From JBFFSQ01 sp041572275 (GTDB lineage Bacteria > Pseudomonadota > Gammaproteobacteria > SZUA-229), in contig JBFFSQ010000114.1 in assembly GCA_041572275.1 (NCBI GenBank), forward strand, positions 1 through 9,135: a stretch of 9,135 nt of DNA, in the 5' to 3' direction. Both the position numbers and the translations under genes were made by a program. Every line of letters begins with the position of its first letter. Position 1 is the stretch's first letter. This document shows positions 1 to 5,534 of this stretch, piece after piece. The notes beneath the pieces were generated by a model. The model searched no databases and was not told where the DNA came from. It saw only the letters and a program-made list of their open reading frames with translations.

Positions 1-15
1 GAGGGTGAAGCCGTT

Positions 16-40
16 AAAAAATTGCGGTTGAGCAATTTTA
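16..40 (-). terminator. Hairpin downstream of tRNA-Arg, possible intrinsic terminator
   Basis: Read on the minus strand, an 8-bp perfect stem (AAAATTGC paired with GCAATTTT) encloses a 6-base loop and runs into a tract of six T. It lies about 60 bases beyond the tRNA 3' end, in the right place to end the tRNA transcript. The stem is AT-rich and part of the T tract belongs to it, so it would be weak. It could also be one arm of a dispersed repeat. The rest of positions 1-100 shows no gene. Confidence 0.35.
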
Positions 41-100
41 GGCTGAACGCCCGTAGGCTATGCCGAAGGGCCGGAAATCCGAAAGGAGTGACATTGAAAA

Positions 101-177
101 TGGCGCGCCCTAGAGGATTCGAACCTCTGACCTCATCCTCCGGAGGGATGCACTCTATCCAGCTGAGCTAAGGGCGC
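101..177 (-). tRNA. tRNA-Arg (anticodon CCG)
   Basis: The reverse complement folds as a complete cloverleaf. The acceptor stem GCGCCCT pairs with AGGGCGC. The D stem is GCTC/GAGT with one G-U pair, the anticodon stem is CATCC/GGATG around loop CTCCGGA (anticodon CCG), and the variable loop is five bases. The T stem AGAGG/CCTCT encloses TTCGAAT. Discriminator G is followed by an encoded CCA. The tRNA decodes CGG arginine codons. It lies 38 bases after the yifB stop on the same strand. A tRNA 3' end is a classic integrase target, but no integrase is visible here. Confidence 0.97.
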
Positions 178-189
178 TTGAGCGGGCTA

Positions 190-218
190 AGGATACCTGT
201 TTATGGCTTGTGTGGCTA
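190..218 (-). promoter_or_regulatory. Candidate promoter of tRNA-Arg
   Basis: On the minus strand TAGCCA (4/6 to the -35 consensus) and TATCCT (4/6 to the -10) are 17 bases apart. They are followed by GC-rich GCCCGC, resembling the discriminator of stringently controlled stable-RNA promoters. Transcription would start about five bases before the mature tRNA. The -35 element overlaps the yifB stop codon. Both hexamers are imperfect, and read-through from yifB is an alternative. Confidence 0.3.
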
Positions 219-1727
219 GTTCGCAATGAGCCTGTCCAGGCTGCGATAGGAAATAGCTTCGGTAATGTGGGCTGAGCCGATTGAGCTGGCGTTATCCAGG
301 TCTGCGATGGTCCTCGCCAGTTTCAATATGCGGTGATAAGCACGGGCTGATAATTTCAGGTGATCCAGTGCTTTGTCGAGTAGTGCAGCGTCTGCGGGAG
401 CCAGCTGGCAGTATTGTTCAACCTCGCGGCTGCTGAGTTCGGCATTGGCTTTGCCGGCACGCTGGAGCTGGATGTGGTAGGCACGGGTGACACGTTGACG
501 CACCTGTTGTGAGGTTTCCAGGCCTGCCCCCGTCTCTTTTAGCGCGTCTTTGTCTATACGCGGTACTTCAATATGAATGTCGATCCGATCCAGTAGCGGG
601 GCGGAAATGCGCGCCCGGTGTTTACGTTGTTGCTCAGCAGTGCACTGGCAGAGTGCCTTGCCATCGCAGCTATAACCCTGGGGGCAGGGATTCATCGCAG
701 TGATGAGCTGGAAACGCGCGGGAAATTCAGCCTGGCGTGCGGCCCTTGAAATAGTGATAGTGCCGGTTTCGAGTGGTTCGCGCAGGACATCCAGTACACG
801 GCGATCAAATTCGGTTAGTTCATCGAGAAACAGCACGCCATGGTGAGCCAGTGATATTTCACCGGGGCGAGGATTGGAGCCACCGCCTACCAGGGCGACA
901 CCTGAAGCCGTATGGTGAGGGGTGCGGAAAGGTCGGATTTTCCAGTGCCTGATATCGAAGCCGGTGGCGCTAATAGAATTAACGGCCGCACTTTCCAGTG
1001 CTTGTTGTTCGGTCATTGGAGGTAACAGCGCGGGTAAACGGCTGGCCAGCATGGTTTTGCCTGTACCCGGTGGCCCAATCATGAGTAAGTTATGTTTTCC
1101 GGCAGCGGCAATTTCAAGCGCCCGTTTGGCTCGGTGCTGACCGCGAACATCACTGATATCCATCGTTGACGGTGGTTGTAGGTCCTCGATATCGGATACA
1201 GGGGTTTCGAGATCGCCCTGCTGGCACAGGTAACGACAGATATCGAGTAGATGATGTGCCTGCAGGATCTTGATGTCGCTGACCAGTGCAGCCTGTCGGG
1301 CATCTTCGACGGGCATGATCAGAGTGCGTTGTGACTGGCGCACACCCAGGGCAACCGGCAAGGCGCCGTGAACCGGACGCAAGTCACCACTGAGAGCCAG
1401 TTCACCGTGGAATTCATAGCGTTCGAGGGCATCAGTTGGTAGCTGGCCGGATGCAGCAAGTATGCCCAGGGCGATGGGCAGATCATAACGGCCGCCATCT
1501 TTGGGCAAGTCGGCGGGTGCCAGATTAACGGTTATGCGGCGCGCCGGAAATTCATAGTTAGCGTTGATGATTGCTGCGCGTACCCGATCCTTGCTTTCCC
1601 TGACAGCGGCTTCTGGCAGGCCAACAATAGTGAAGGCCGGCAGGCCATTTGAAATATGAATTTCGACGGTGACCGGCAAGGCACGAATCCCGTGCAGTGC
1701 CTGGGTGTAGGCTTTTGCGAGTGACAT
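216..1727 (-). CDS. yifB: YifB/ComM family Mg-chelatase-like AAA+ ATPase
   Basis: The 503-residue protein has the usual length and order of the family. The N-terminal ChlI/Lon-like domain (about 20-142) contains the INLAPADLPK-type stretch, here VNLAPADLPKDGGRYDLP. The AAA+ core (about 190-395) has Walker A GPPGTGKT at 218-225 and Walker B VLFLDEL at 298-304. LLDRID (378-383) is a conserved core motif, and a C-terminal Mg-chelatase-type domain covers about 404-499. Four cysteines (348, 354, 360, 362) lie in the loop after MNP and could bind a metal; this is inferred. ComM homologues are hexameric helicases that promote branch migration during natural transformation, so a cytoplasmic DNA role is likely. 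The start is ATG with GGAAAGGA just upstream. It is near ubiK on the same strand but separated from it by the DUF3050 gene. The family call is secure; competence of this host is not shown. Confidence 0.95.
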   Translation of the reverse strand: MSLAKAYTQALHGIRALPVTVEIHISNGLPAFTIVGLPEAAVRESKDRVRAAIINANYEFPARRITVNLAPADLPKDGGRYDLPIALGILAASGQLPTDALERYEFHGELALSGDLRPVHGALPVALGVRQSQRTLIMPVEDARQAALVSDIKILQAHHLLDICRYLCQQGDLETPVSDIEDLQPPSTMDISDVRGQHRAKRALEIAAAGKHNLLMIGPPGTGKTMLASRLPALLPPMTEQQALESAAVNSISATGFDIRHWKIRPFRTPHHTASGVALVGGGSNPRPGEISLAHHGVLFLDELTEFDRRVLDVLREPLETGTITISRAARQAEFPARFQLITAMNPCPQGYSCDGKALCQCTAEQQRKHRARISAPLLDRIDIHIEVPRIDKDALKETGAGLETSQQVRQRVTRAYHIQLQRAGKANAELSSREVEQYCQLAPADAALLDKALDHLKLSARAYHRILKLARTIADLDNASSIGSAHITEAISYRSLDRLIAN

Positions 1728-1824
1728 GGCTTCCTTTCCATATTAGTTATTATGCTTAATTTGATACAGCTTTGTGTTGTTTAGAGTGCTTGATACCATC
1801 CAGATAACCGCACAATAGTGTTTC

Positions 1825-1855
1825 ATTATATACCAAATAATTTTTACTATATCAG
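1825..1855 (-). promoter_or_regulatory. Candidate yifB promoter
   Basis: On the minus strand a perfect TATAAT (1830-1825) lies about 97 bases before the yifB ATG. The only -35-like hexamer is CTGATA (4/6), 19 bases upstream, which is wider than ideal. The region is very AT-rich, so a chance TATAAT is quite possible. Confidence 0.3.
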
Positions 1856-1869
1856 TAATTAAGACTGGG

Positions 1870-1900
1870 TGACGGGTATTGATAAACAGTCAACCGGTCA
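1870..1900. repeat. Imperfect inverted repeat upstream of the DUF3050 gene
   Basis: TGACGGGT (1870-1877) and ACCGGTCA (1893-1900) are inverted copies matching at seven of eight positions, 15 bases apart. This is compatible with a dimeric-regulator operator or a weak hairpin. No known regulator consensus is recognised. It lies about 120 bases before the DUF3050 start and about 145 from the yifB start, so it could serve either gene or be chance. Confidence 0.25.
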
Positions 1901-2020
1901 TATAGCCAGACACAACTATGTTAGTGGTCGCTAATGTCTTTGTGATAATCTAATGAATTCATGCCTGATATGCATGACTAATGTCCAATCTATATTACAA
2001 AGAATGAAACTACAGCTTTT

Positions 2021-2797
2021 ATGTCACAAATAATCACCTCTGAAATCATTACCTCTTTCAAACAACGTCTGGAAAATCATCCTGTATACGAGTCTGTAAC
2101 GACAGTTGACGATCTAAAGTGCTTTATGGAGCACCATATCTATTCTGTATGGGACTTCATGTCATTGATTAAGTATCTTCAGTCAGTTATTGCTCCAACA
2201 ACCTATCCCTGGACACCACAGGGTGATGCCAGTGTCAGGCGCTTTATAAATGAACTGGTGTTAGAGGAAGAGTCTGATGAGACACATAATGAGGGTGAAT
2301 TTTCCAGTCATTTTGAGCTTTACCTGAAAGCGATGACAGAAATAGGGGCTAATACAGCAGTTGTGTCTGACTTTATACAGTCAGTGAACAAGGAAGGAAT
2401 TGAAAAAGCGTTGGCTAATTCTGCTGTTCCAATACCATCTCGGCTTTTTACCTCAACAACGTTTCAGTTTATTCAAGGCAGTAAGCCGCATCAGGTAGCA
2501 GCGGCTTTAGCATTGGGAAGAGAGCATATTATTCCAGGTATGTTCCGTTCAATTCTTCAACGGATCGGTGTTGCAGAGAAAGATGCACCAATTTTCCACT
2601 TTTATCTAAATAGACATATCCATCTAGATGAAGACTTTCATGCGCCTTTGTCCCTGAGGCTTCTCAATAATTTGTGCAAGAATGATGAAATAAAAATACA
2701 GGAAGCAATTGATGCAGCGAATATGGCGGTCAGTGCTCGCCTGACATTCTGGGATGGCGTATTAGATGCGCTCAAGACATCCAATAGGCAGGCCTGA
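2021..2797 (+). CDS. DUF3050 family protein, heme-oxygenase-like fold predicted
   Basis: The 258-residue soluble protein has no signal peptide or membrane span. Its wording (EHHIYSVWDFMSLIKYLQ at about 37-54, then YLNRHIHLDEDFHAPLSL at about 195-212) matches my knowledge of the DUF3050 family, which is assigned a heme-oxygenase-like all-helical fold. Acidic and histidine positions resemble those of diiron or monoiron members of that superfamily: E87-x9-H97, E168/H169 and H199-x3-D203-x3-H207. Substrate and reaction are unknown; metal binding is inference. ATG at 2021 is the first start in frame, but no clear Shine-Dalgarno precedes it. TGA is followed immediately by TAA. It is convergent with ubiK (36 bases between stops) and divergent from yifB, so it is probably a single-gene unit. 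It is visibly AT-richer than yifB, which may mark later acquisition. Confidence 0.8.
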   Translation: MSQIITSEIITSFKQRLENHPVYESVTTVDDLKCFMEHHIYSVWDFMSLIKYLQSVIAPTTYPWTPQGDASVRRFINELVLEEESDETHNEGEFSSHFELYLKAMTEIGANTAVVSDFIQSVNKEGIEKALANSAVPIPSRLFTSTTFQFIQGSKPHQVAAALALGREHIIPGMFRSILQRIGVAEKDAPIFHFYLNRHIHLDEDFHAPLSLRLLNNLCKNDEIKIQEAIDAANMAVSARLTFWDGVLDALKTSNRQA

Positions 2798-2833
2798 TAA
2801 ACAGCTATTTCGGAAAACAACGAGACCTAGTGC

Positions 2834-3076
2834 TTATTGATCTTTTTCAAGGTCCGTAATCTGTTGTTCCAGTTGCTCTAGTTTTTCCCGGGTTCGTGCC
2901 AGGAGTGCGGCCTGGACATCAAATTCTTCTCGGCTGACCAGATTCATTTTACTGAAGGCGGCTTCCAGTACAGAACGGAAATTGCTCTCCAGATCTTTCT
3001 GCATTAGTTTGACGCTATCAGGCAGGGCTGCCGTCAGTTTTTCAGTTAGTGCATCGAGTGTTCGGTTATCAATCAT
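2834..3076 (-). CDS. ubiK: UbiK (YqiC) ubiquinone biosynthesis accessory factor
   Basis: The 80-residue protein starts MIDNRTLDAL and contains LVSREEFDVQ and ARTREKLEQLEQQITDLE, the hallmark stretches of UbiK/YqiC (BMFP family). The first half forms amphipathic helix and the last 30 residues a coiled coil. In E. coli UbiK is a small trimeric, membrane-associating protein that binds UbiJ and supports aerobic ubiquinone synthesis. ATG at 3076 is chosen because it gives the family's normal length and MID start. A frame open to 3151 would add 25 unconserved residues. The Shine-Dalgarno is weak. It is divergent from ureH, so its promoter shares the intergenic region with the urease control sites. 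Confidence 0.93.
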   Translation of the reverse strand: MIDNRTLDALTEKLTAALPDSVKLMQKDLESNFRSVLEAAFSKMNLVSREEFDVQAALLARTREKLEQLEQQITDLEKDQ

Positions 3077-3108
3077 TGCTGTGTTTGTCTGTTTTATGTT
3101 GTATTTTA

Positions 3109-3114
3109 AGTATA
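3109..3114 (-). promoter_or_regulatory. Candidate -10 element for ubiK
   Basis: On the minus strand TATACT (5/6 to the -10 consensus) lies about 32 bases before the ubiK ATG, which would give a leader of about 25 bases. No good -35 hexamer is found at 16-18 bases. The weaker NtrC-like site at 3126-3142 would overlap the -35 region. Confidence 0.25.
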
Positions 3115-3125
3115 CCTGAAGTTGC

Positions 3126-3142
3126 TGTACATACTCAGTGCA
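3126..3142. promoter_or_regulatory. Weak second NtrC-like site
   Basis: TGTACA-N5-AGTGCA matches the NtrC dyad TGCACC-N5-GGTGCA at 9 of 12 positions. Its centre lies 51 bases upstream of the strong site's centre, close to five helical turns. NtrC enhancers usually contain paired sites, which favours the call, but the match alone is weak. Confidence 0.35.
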
Positions 3143-3176
3143 AAAAAGCACATAGACGAGACTCTATGGTGCGACG

Positions 3177-3193
3177 TGCACCCTTCTGGTGCA
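3177..3193. promoter_or_regulatory. NtrC (NRI) enhancer site
   Basis: The 17-base element TGCACC-CTTCT-GGTGCA is a perfect 6+6 dyad with a 5-base centre, the arrangement of classic enterobacterial NtrC sites such as those at glnA. Its centre is about 106 bases upstream of the start predicted from the sigma-54 promoter at 3265-3280, a usual enhancer distance. It is predicted to bind phosphorylated NtrC and activate the ureH-to-ureG operon under nitrogen limitation. It is also upstream of divergent ubiK. Confidence 0.8.
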
Positions 3194-3196
3194 GGC

Positions 3197-3209
3197 CATG
3201 TACTTGATT
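3197..3209 (-). promoter_or_regulatory. IHF-like binding site
   Basis: The minus strand reads AATCAA-GTAC-ATG, matching the IHF consensus WATCAA-N4-TTR at eight of nine defined positions. It lies between the NtrC dyad and the sigma-54 promoter. IHF bends such regions at several NtrC-dependent promoters so that the activator reaches the polymerase. It is only three bases from the NtrC dyad, closer than a mid-loop site would be. Confidence 0.45.
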
Positions 3210-3264
3210 GAGTGCTTCGTGGTCTGAATAAGTGCATTGTGCCAGCTGTTAGGTTGTTTTGAAG

Positions 3265-3280
3265 TGGCATGGCTTTTGCT
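3265..3280 (+). promoter_or_regulatory. Sigma-54 (RpoN) promoter of the urease operon
   Basis: TGGCATGGCTTTTGCT carries GG (3266-3267) and GC (3278-3279) separated by exactly ten bases. It fits TGGCACGR-N3-TTGCW with one mismatch (T for C at the sixth position). Transcription should begin near 3291, giving a leader of about 34 bases before the ureH ATG. No competing sigma-70 promoter of similar quality was found between here and ureH. The co-located NtrC dyad strengthens the call. Confidence 0.82.
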
Positions 3281-3324
3281 GAATGTATTTGGATAGATGA
3301 ATAATAACTGGGGAAGACGTCTTG

Positions 3325-4017
3325 ATGAGTGTTGATGTCTGGGCTTTACTGTCAATCGCATTTGGGCTGGGGATGCTGCACGCACTGGATGCAGATCATA
3401 TTGTGGCAGTGACTGGTTTGAGTTGTCAGAAAGCTAATAAAAAGGCCAGCGTGCTGTTTTGTGCACGTTGGGCTATTGGTCATGGCGGGGCGCTGTTAAT
3501 AATCGGCGTGGCTGTAATGTTTCTTGGCATGGCCATTCCACAAGAGCTGAGTTCTGTTGCAGAAAATCTTGTCGGGCTTGTGCTGATCAGTATTGGTGTG
3601 TTTGTGCTCTGGGATATTTATCGCACTCGCTCACATTTACATTTTCATCACCATGATGGATTGCCGAATCATGCGCATTGGCATCACCATCAGCAGTCAA
3701 CCGATGAACAGCATCCGAATAATCATCAACATAGTCATGCGCCAGTTTTCGTGGGGGTATTGCATGGTGTAGCCGGTTCAGCTCCTTTATTAGTGTTATT
3801 GCCAATTTCACAATTCTCATCTCCGTGGCAGGGAATCAGTTATTTGCTGATGTTTGGTTGTGGTGTTTTTCTAGCCATGTTGGTATTTGGCGGTTTAATT
3901 GGCCAGGTATTTGGAATGATGAAGCAATTGGGGAATAAGTTTATTACTGCATTACGCTTAATTATCTCGCTATTCGCTGTAGCTTATGGTTCAAAGCTTT
4001 TGGTGGCGGCATTCTGA
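3325..4017 (+). CDS. ureH: UreH-type nickel permease, NiCoT-related
   Basis: This 230-residue integral membrane protein has about six hydrophobic segments. The HALDADH stretch (residues 19-25) is the HX4DH nickel signature of NiCoT transporters, and GHGGALL (52-58) and HGVAGSAP (147-154) fit the UreH subgroup. Between the two membrane halves a hydrophilic loop (about 104-138) holds 14 histidines and probably binds or sequesters Ni2+. It should import nickel across the inner membrane for urease maturation. TTG at 3322 is directly upstream and in frame; ATG at 3325 is preferred, with GGGGAAG (3310-3316) as ribosome site for either. Its TGA overlaps the ureD ATG (TGATG), indicating translational coupling. 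It is first in the operon, closest to the nitrogen-regulated promoter. Transport of cobalt as well cannot be excluded. Confidence 0.85.
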   Translation: MSVDVWALLSIAFGLGMLHALDADHIVAVTGLSCQKANKKASVLFCARWAIGHGGALLIIGVAVMFLGMAIPQELSSVAENLVGLVLISIGVFVLWDIYRTRSHLHFHHHDGLPNHAHWHHHQQSTDEQHPNNHQHSHAPVFVGVLHGVAGSAPLLVLLPISQFSSPWQGISYLLMFGCGVFLAMLVFGGLIGQVFGMMKQLGNKFITALRLIISLFAVAYGSKLLVAAF

Positions 4018-4853
4018 TGGCATTAAACCTGGTTGCAGATAATAGATGGCATGCGCATTTGTCGTTAAAGTTTTCAGGTCGTGAAGATAGAACGTATATT
4101 GCACACAGGGAGCATTATGGTCCGCTGGTTATCCAAAAGCCATTTTATCCTGAGGGTAAAGTTTGCCATGTGTATTTGTTGCATCCACCCGGTGGCGTAG
4201 TCGGTGGTGATCAATTGACCCTGAATGTTGAAGTGGTTCAATCAGGTCATGCATTACTGACCACACCAGGAGCCAGTAAATTTTATCGAAGTGATGGACG
4301 TGTTGCTTCGCTAACACAGATCTTAAAAGTAACAGCCGGCGCAACACTTGAATGGTTGCCGCAGGAAACTATTCTCTTTGCTGGCTGCGAAGTGAATATG
4401 CAAACAATTGTCGAGGTGGAAGAAGGCGCTGCTTTTATTGGCTGGGAAATTCTATGCCTGGGACGACCGGCCAGTGGCGAGTCATTTGATAATGGCAGTG
4501 CTCGGCAGTGTTTTGAAATATGGCGAAACAATAAGCCGATAATGTTGGACCGTGCGCGTTTGTCTGGCGGTGATGATGTGCTCTATGAAAAATGGGGGAT
4601 GCAGGGATATACCGTCACGGGAACGATGATGGTGATTAATGCAAGTAAAGAAATACTTGATTGCGTGCGCAAAAATAGCCCAGTGATTAGTGAAGGTTTA
4701 TTCAGTGCAACATTAATAAATGATGTGCTGGTATGTAGGGCACTAGCTCATCAGGCTGAATACATTCGATATGCATTTATTGATGTATGGAAATTATTAC
4801 GCGAGCAATTGTTAGGTCGAGAGGCCTGCGAGCCCAGAATCTGGTCTACCTGA
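4017..4853 (+). CDS. ureD: Urease accessory protein UreD
   Basis: The 278-residue length is normal for UreD (called UreH in Helicobacter). Family motifs in order are GPLVIQKPFYPEG (35-47), HPPGGVVGGD (56-65), TTPGASKFYR (82-91), WLPQETI (113-119) and CLGRPASGE (147-155). UreD binds apo-urease and, with UreF and UreG, forms the activation complex; structural work on homologues suggests it channels nickel towards the UreC active site. It acts in the cytoplasm. It starts within the ureH stop codon, so its translation is probably coupled to ureH. A 37-base gap without an obvious promoter or terminator separates it from ureA. Confidence 0.97.
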   Translation: MALNLVADNRWHAHLSLKFSGREDRTYIAHREHYGPLVIQKPFYPEGKVCHVYLLHPPGGVVGGDQLTLNVEVVQSGHALLTTPGASKFYRSDGRVASLTQILKVTAGATLEWLPQETILFAGCEVNMQTIVEVEEGAAFIGWEILCLGRPASGESFDNGSARQCFEIWRNNKPIMLDRARLSGGDDVLYEKWGMQGYTVTGTMMVINASKEILDCVRKNSPVISEGLFSATLINDVLVCRALAHQAEYIRYAFIDVWKLLREQLLGREACEPRIWST

Positions 4854-4890
4854 GAATAAAACTGAAGAATGATTAATACGGGAGAGAACA

Positions 4891-5193
4891 GTGGAATTAA
4901 CACCTAGAGAAAAAGATAAGTTGCTGCTTTTTACTGCGGCAATGCTGGCGGAGCAACGTAAAGCTCGTGGCGTAAAGCTTAATTATCCTGAGGCAATAGC
5001 ATTAATATCAGGTGCAATCATGGAAGGAGCACGAGATGGCAAAAGCGTTGCTGAGTTGATGAGCTATGGAACAACGTTGTTAACACGTGATGATGTAATG
5101 GATGGTATACCAGAAATGATTCATGAGGTGCAGGTGGAAGCCACATTTCCGGATGGCACCAAGCTGGTTACTGTACATACCCCCATCGCTTAA
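4891..5193 (+). CDS. ureA: Urease gamma subunit UreA
   Basis: The 100-residue protein has the standard gamma-subunit size and wording: MELTPREKDKLLLF at the start, LNYPEAIALIS at about 26-36, and a C-terminal VQVEATFPDGTKLVTVH stretch. It is one of three structural chains of the bacterial urease (UreABC)3 and contributes to the trimer interface, not to the nickel site. The start is GTG, with GGGAG seven bases upstream. It is followed by ureB after 18 bases. It is separate from ureB, unlike the fused chain of Helicobacter. Confidence 0.97.
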   Translation: MELTPREKDKLLLFTAAMLAEQRKARGVKLNYPEAIALISGAIMEGARDGKSVAELMSYGTTLLTRDDVMDGIPEMIHEVQVEATFPDGTKLVTVHTPIA

Positions 5194-5211
5194 GGCAGTA
5201 AGGAGAATACT

Positions 5212-5517
5212 ATGAAGCCCGGTGAATATTTTATTGATGATGGTGATATTGAGCTAAATGCAGGCAGGTTGACTGTAAAAATAAAAGTGGCCAATACAGG
5301 TGATCGTCCAATTCAAGTGGGTTCTCATTATCATTTTTATGAAACCAATTCAGCACTTTTGTTTGATAGAGAGAAGTCGCGCGGCTATAGGCTAAATATT
5401 CCTGCAGGTACAGCAGTACGTTTTGAGCCGGGGCAGGAACGAGAGATTGAGCTGGTTGAGTATGCAGGCGATAAAATAGTGTATGGTTTTAATGCAAAAA
5501 TAATGGGACAACTGTAA
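5212..5517 (+). CDS. ureB: Urease beta subunit UreB
   Basis: The 101-residue protein has the family's usual length. MKPGEYF opens the chain, VANTGDRPIQVGSHYHFYETN (about 26-46) is the diagnostic stretch, and GYRLNIPAGTAVRFEPGQ (about 59-76) follows. Beta packs on UreC in the (alpha-beta-gamma)3 enzyme and is also the docking platform for the UreD-UreF-UreG activation complex in homologues. A strong AAGGAG (5200-5205) precedes ATG by six bases. The next start, ureC, lies 17 bases beyond its stop. Confidence 0.97.
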   Translation: MKPGEYFIDDGDIELNAGRLTVKIKVANTGDRPIQVGSHYHFYETNSALLFDREKSRGYRLNIPAGTAVRFEPGQEREIELVEYAGDKIVYGFNAKIMGQL

Positions 5518-5534
5518 AAGTTGGGAGAAGAATA

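Larger units (their letters stand above)
1728..2020. other. AT-rich divergent intergenic region between yifB and the DUF3050 gene
   Basis: These 293 bases contain no convincing reading frame or RNA gene. They hold the yifB ribosome site, a TATAAT for yifB, an imperfect dyad at 1870-1900 and a 10-base palindrome ATGAATTCAT at 1953-1962. TATATT at 1991-1996 is a -10-like element for the DUF3050 gene but has no recognisable -35. Confidence 0.6.

Noticed and set aside
3077..3151. Longer ubiK start at 3151
   Set aside because: The extra 25 residues are not family-like, and the MID start at 3076 gives the normal UbiK length.
3137..3151. GTGC-A6-GCAC inverted repeat as a terminator for a gene in the gap
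   Set aside because: The stem is only four pairs, no gene precedes it, and there is no T tract after the stem. The right half-site of the weak NtrC-like element explains part of it.
3199..3216. TGTACT with AGTGC downstream as a third NtrC-like site
   Set aside because: The spacing is off by one base and both halves match poorly. It also overlaps the better IHF-like site.
3322..3324. TTG as the ureH start
   Set aside because: It is possible because it shares the same ribosome site, but ATG directly follows and changes the protein by only one residue, so ATG is preferred.
3164..3385. A 73-codon minus-strand frame across the ubiK-ureH gap
   Set aside because: It covers the NtrC, IHF and sigma-54 sites and the 5' end of ureH in antisense. 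The translation has no recognisable family and no good ribosome site.
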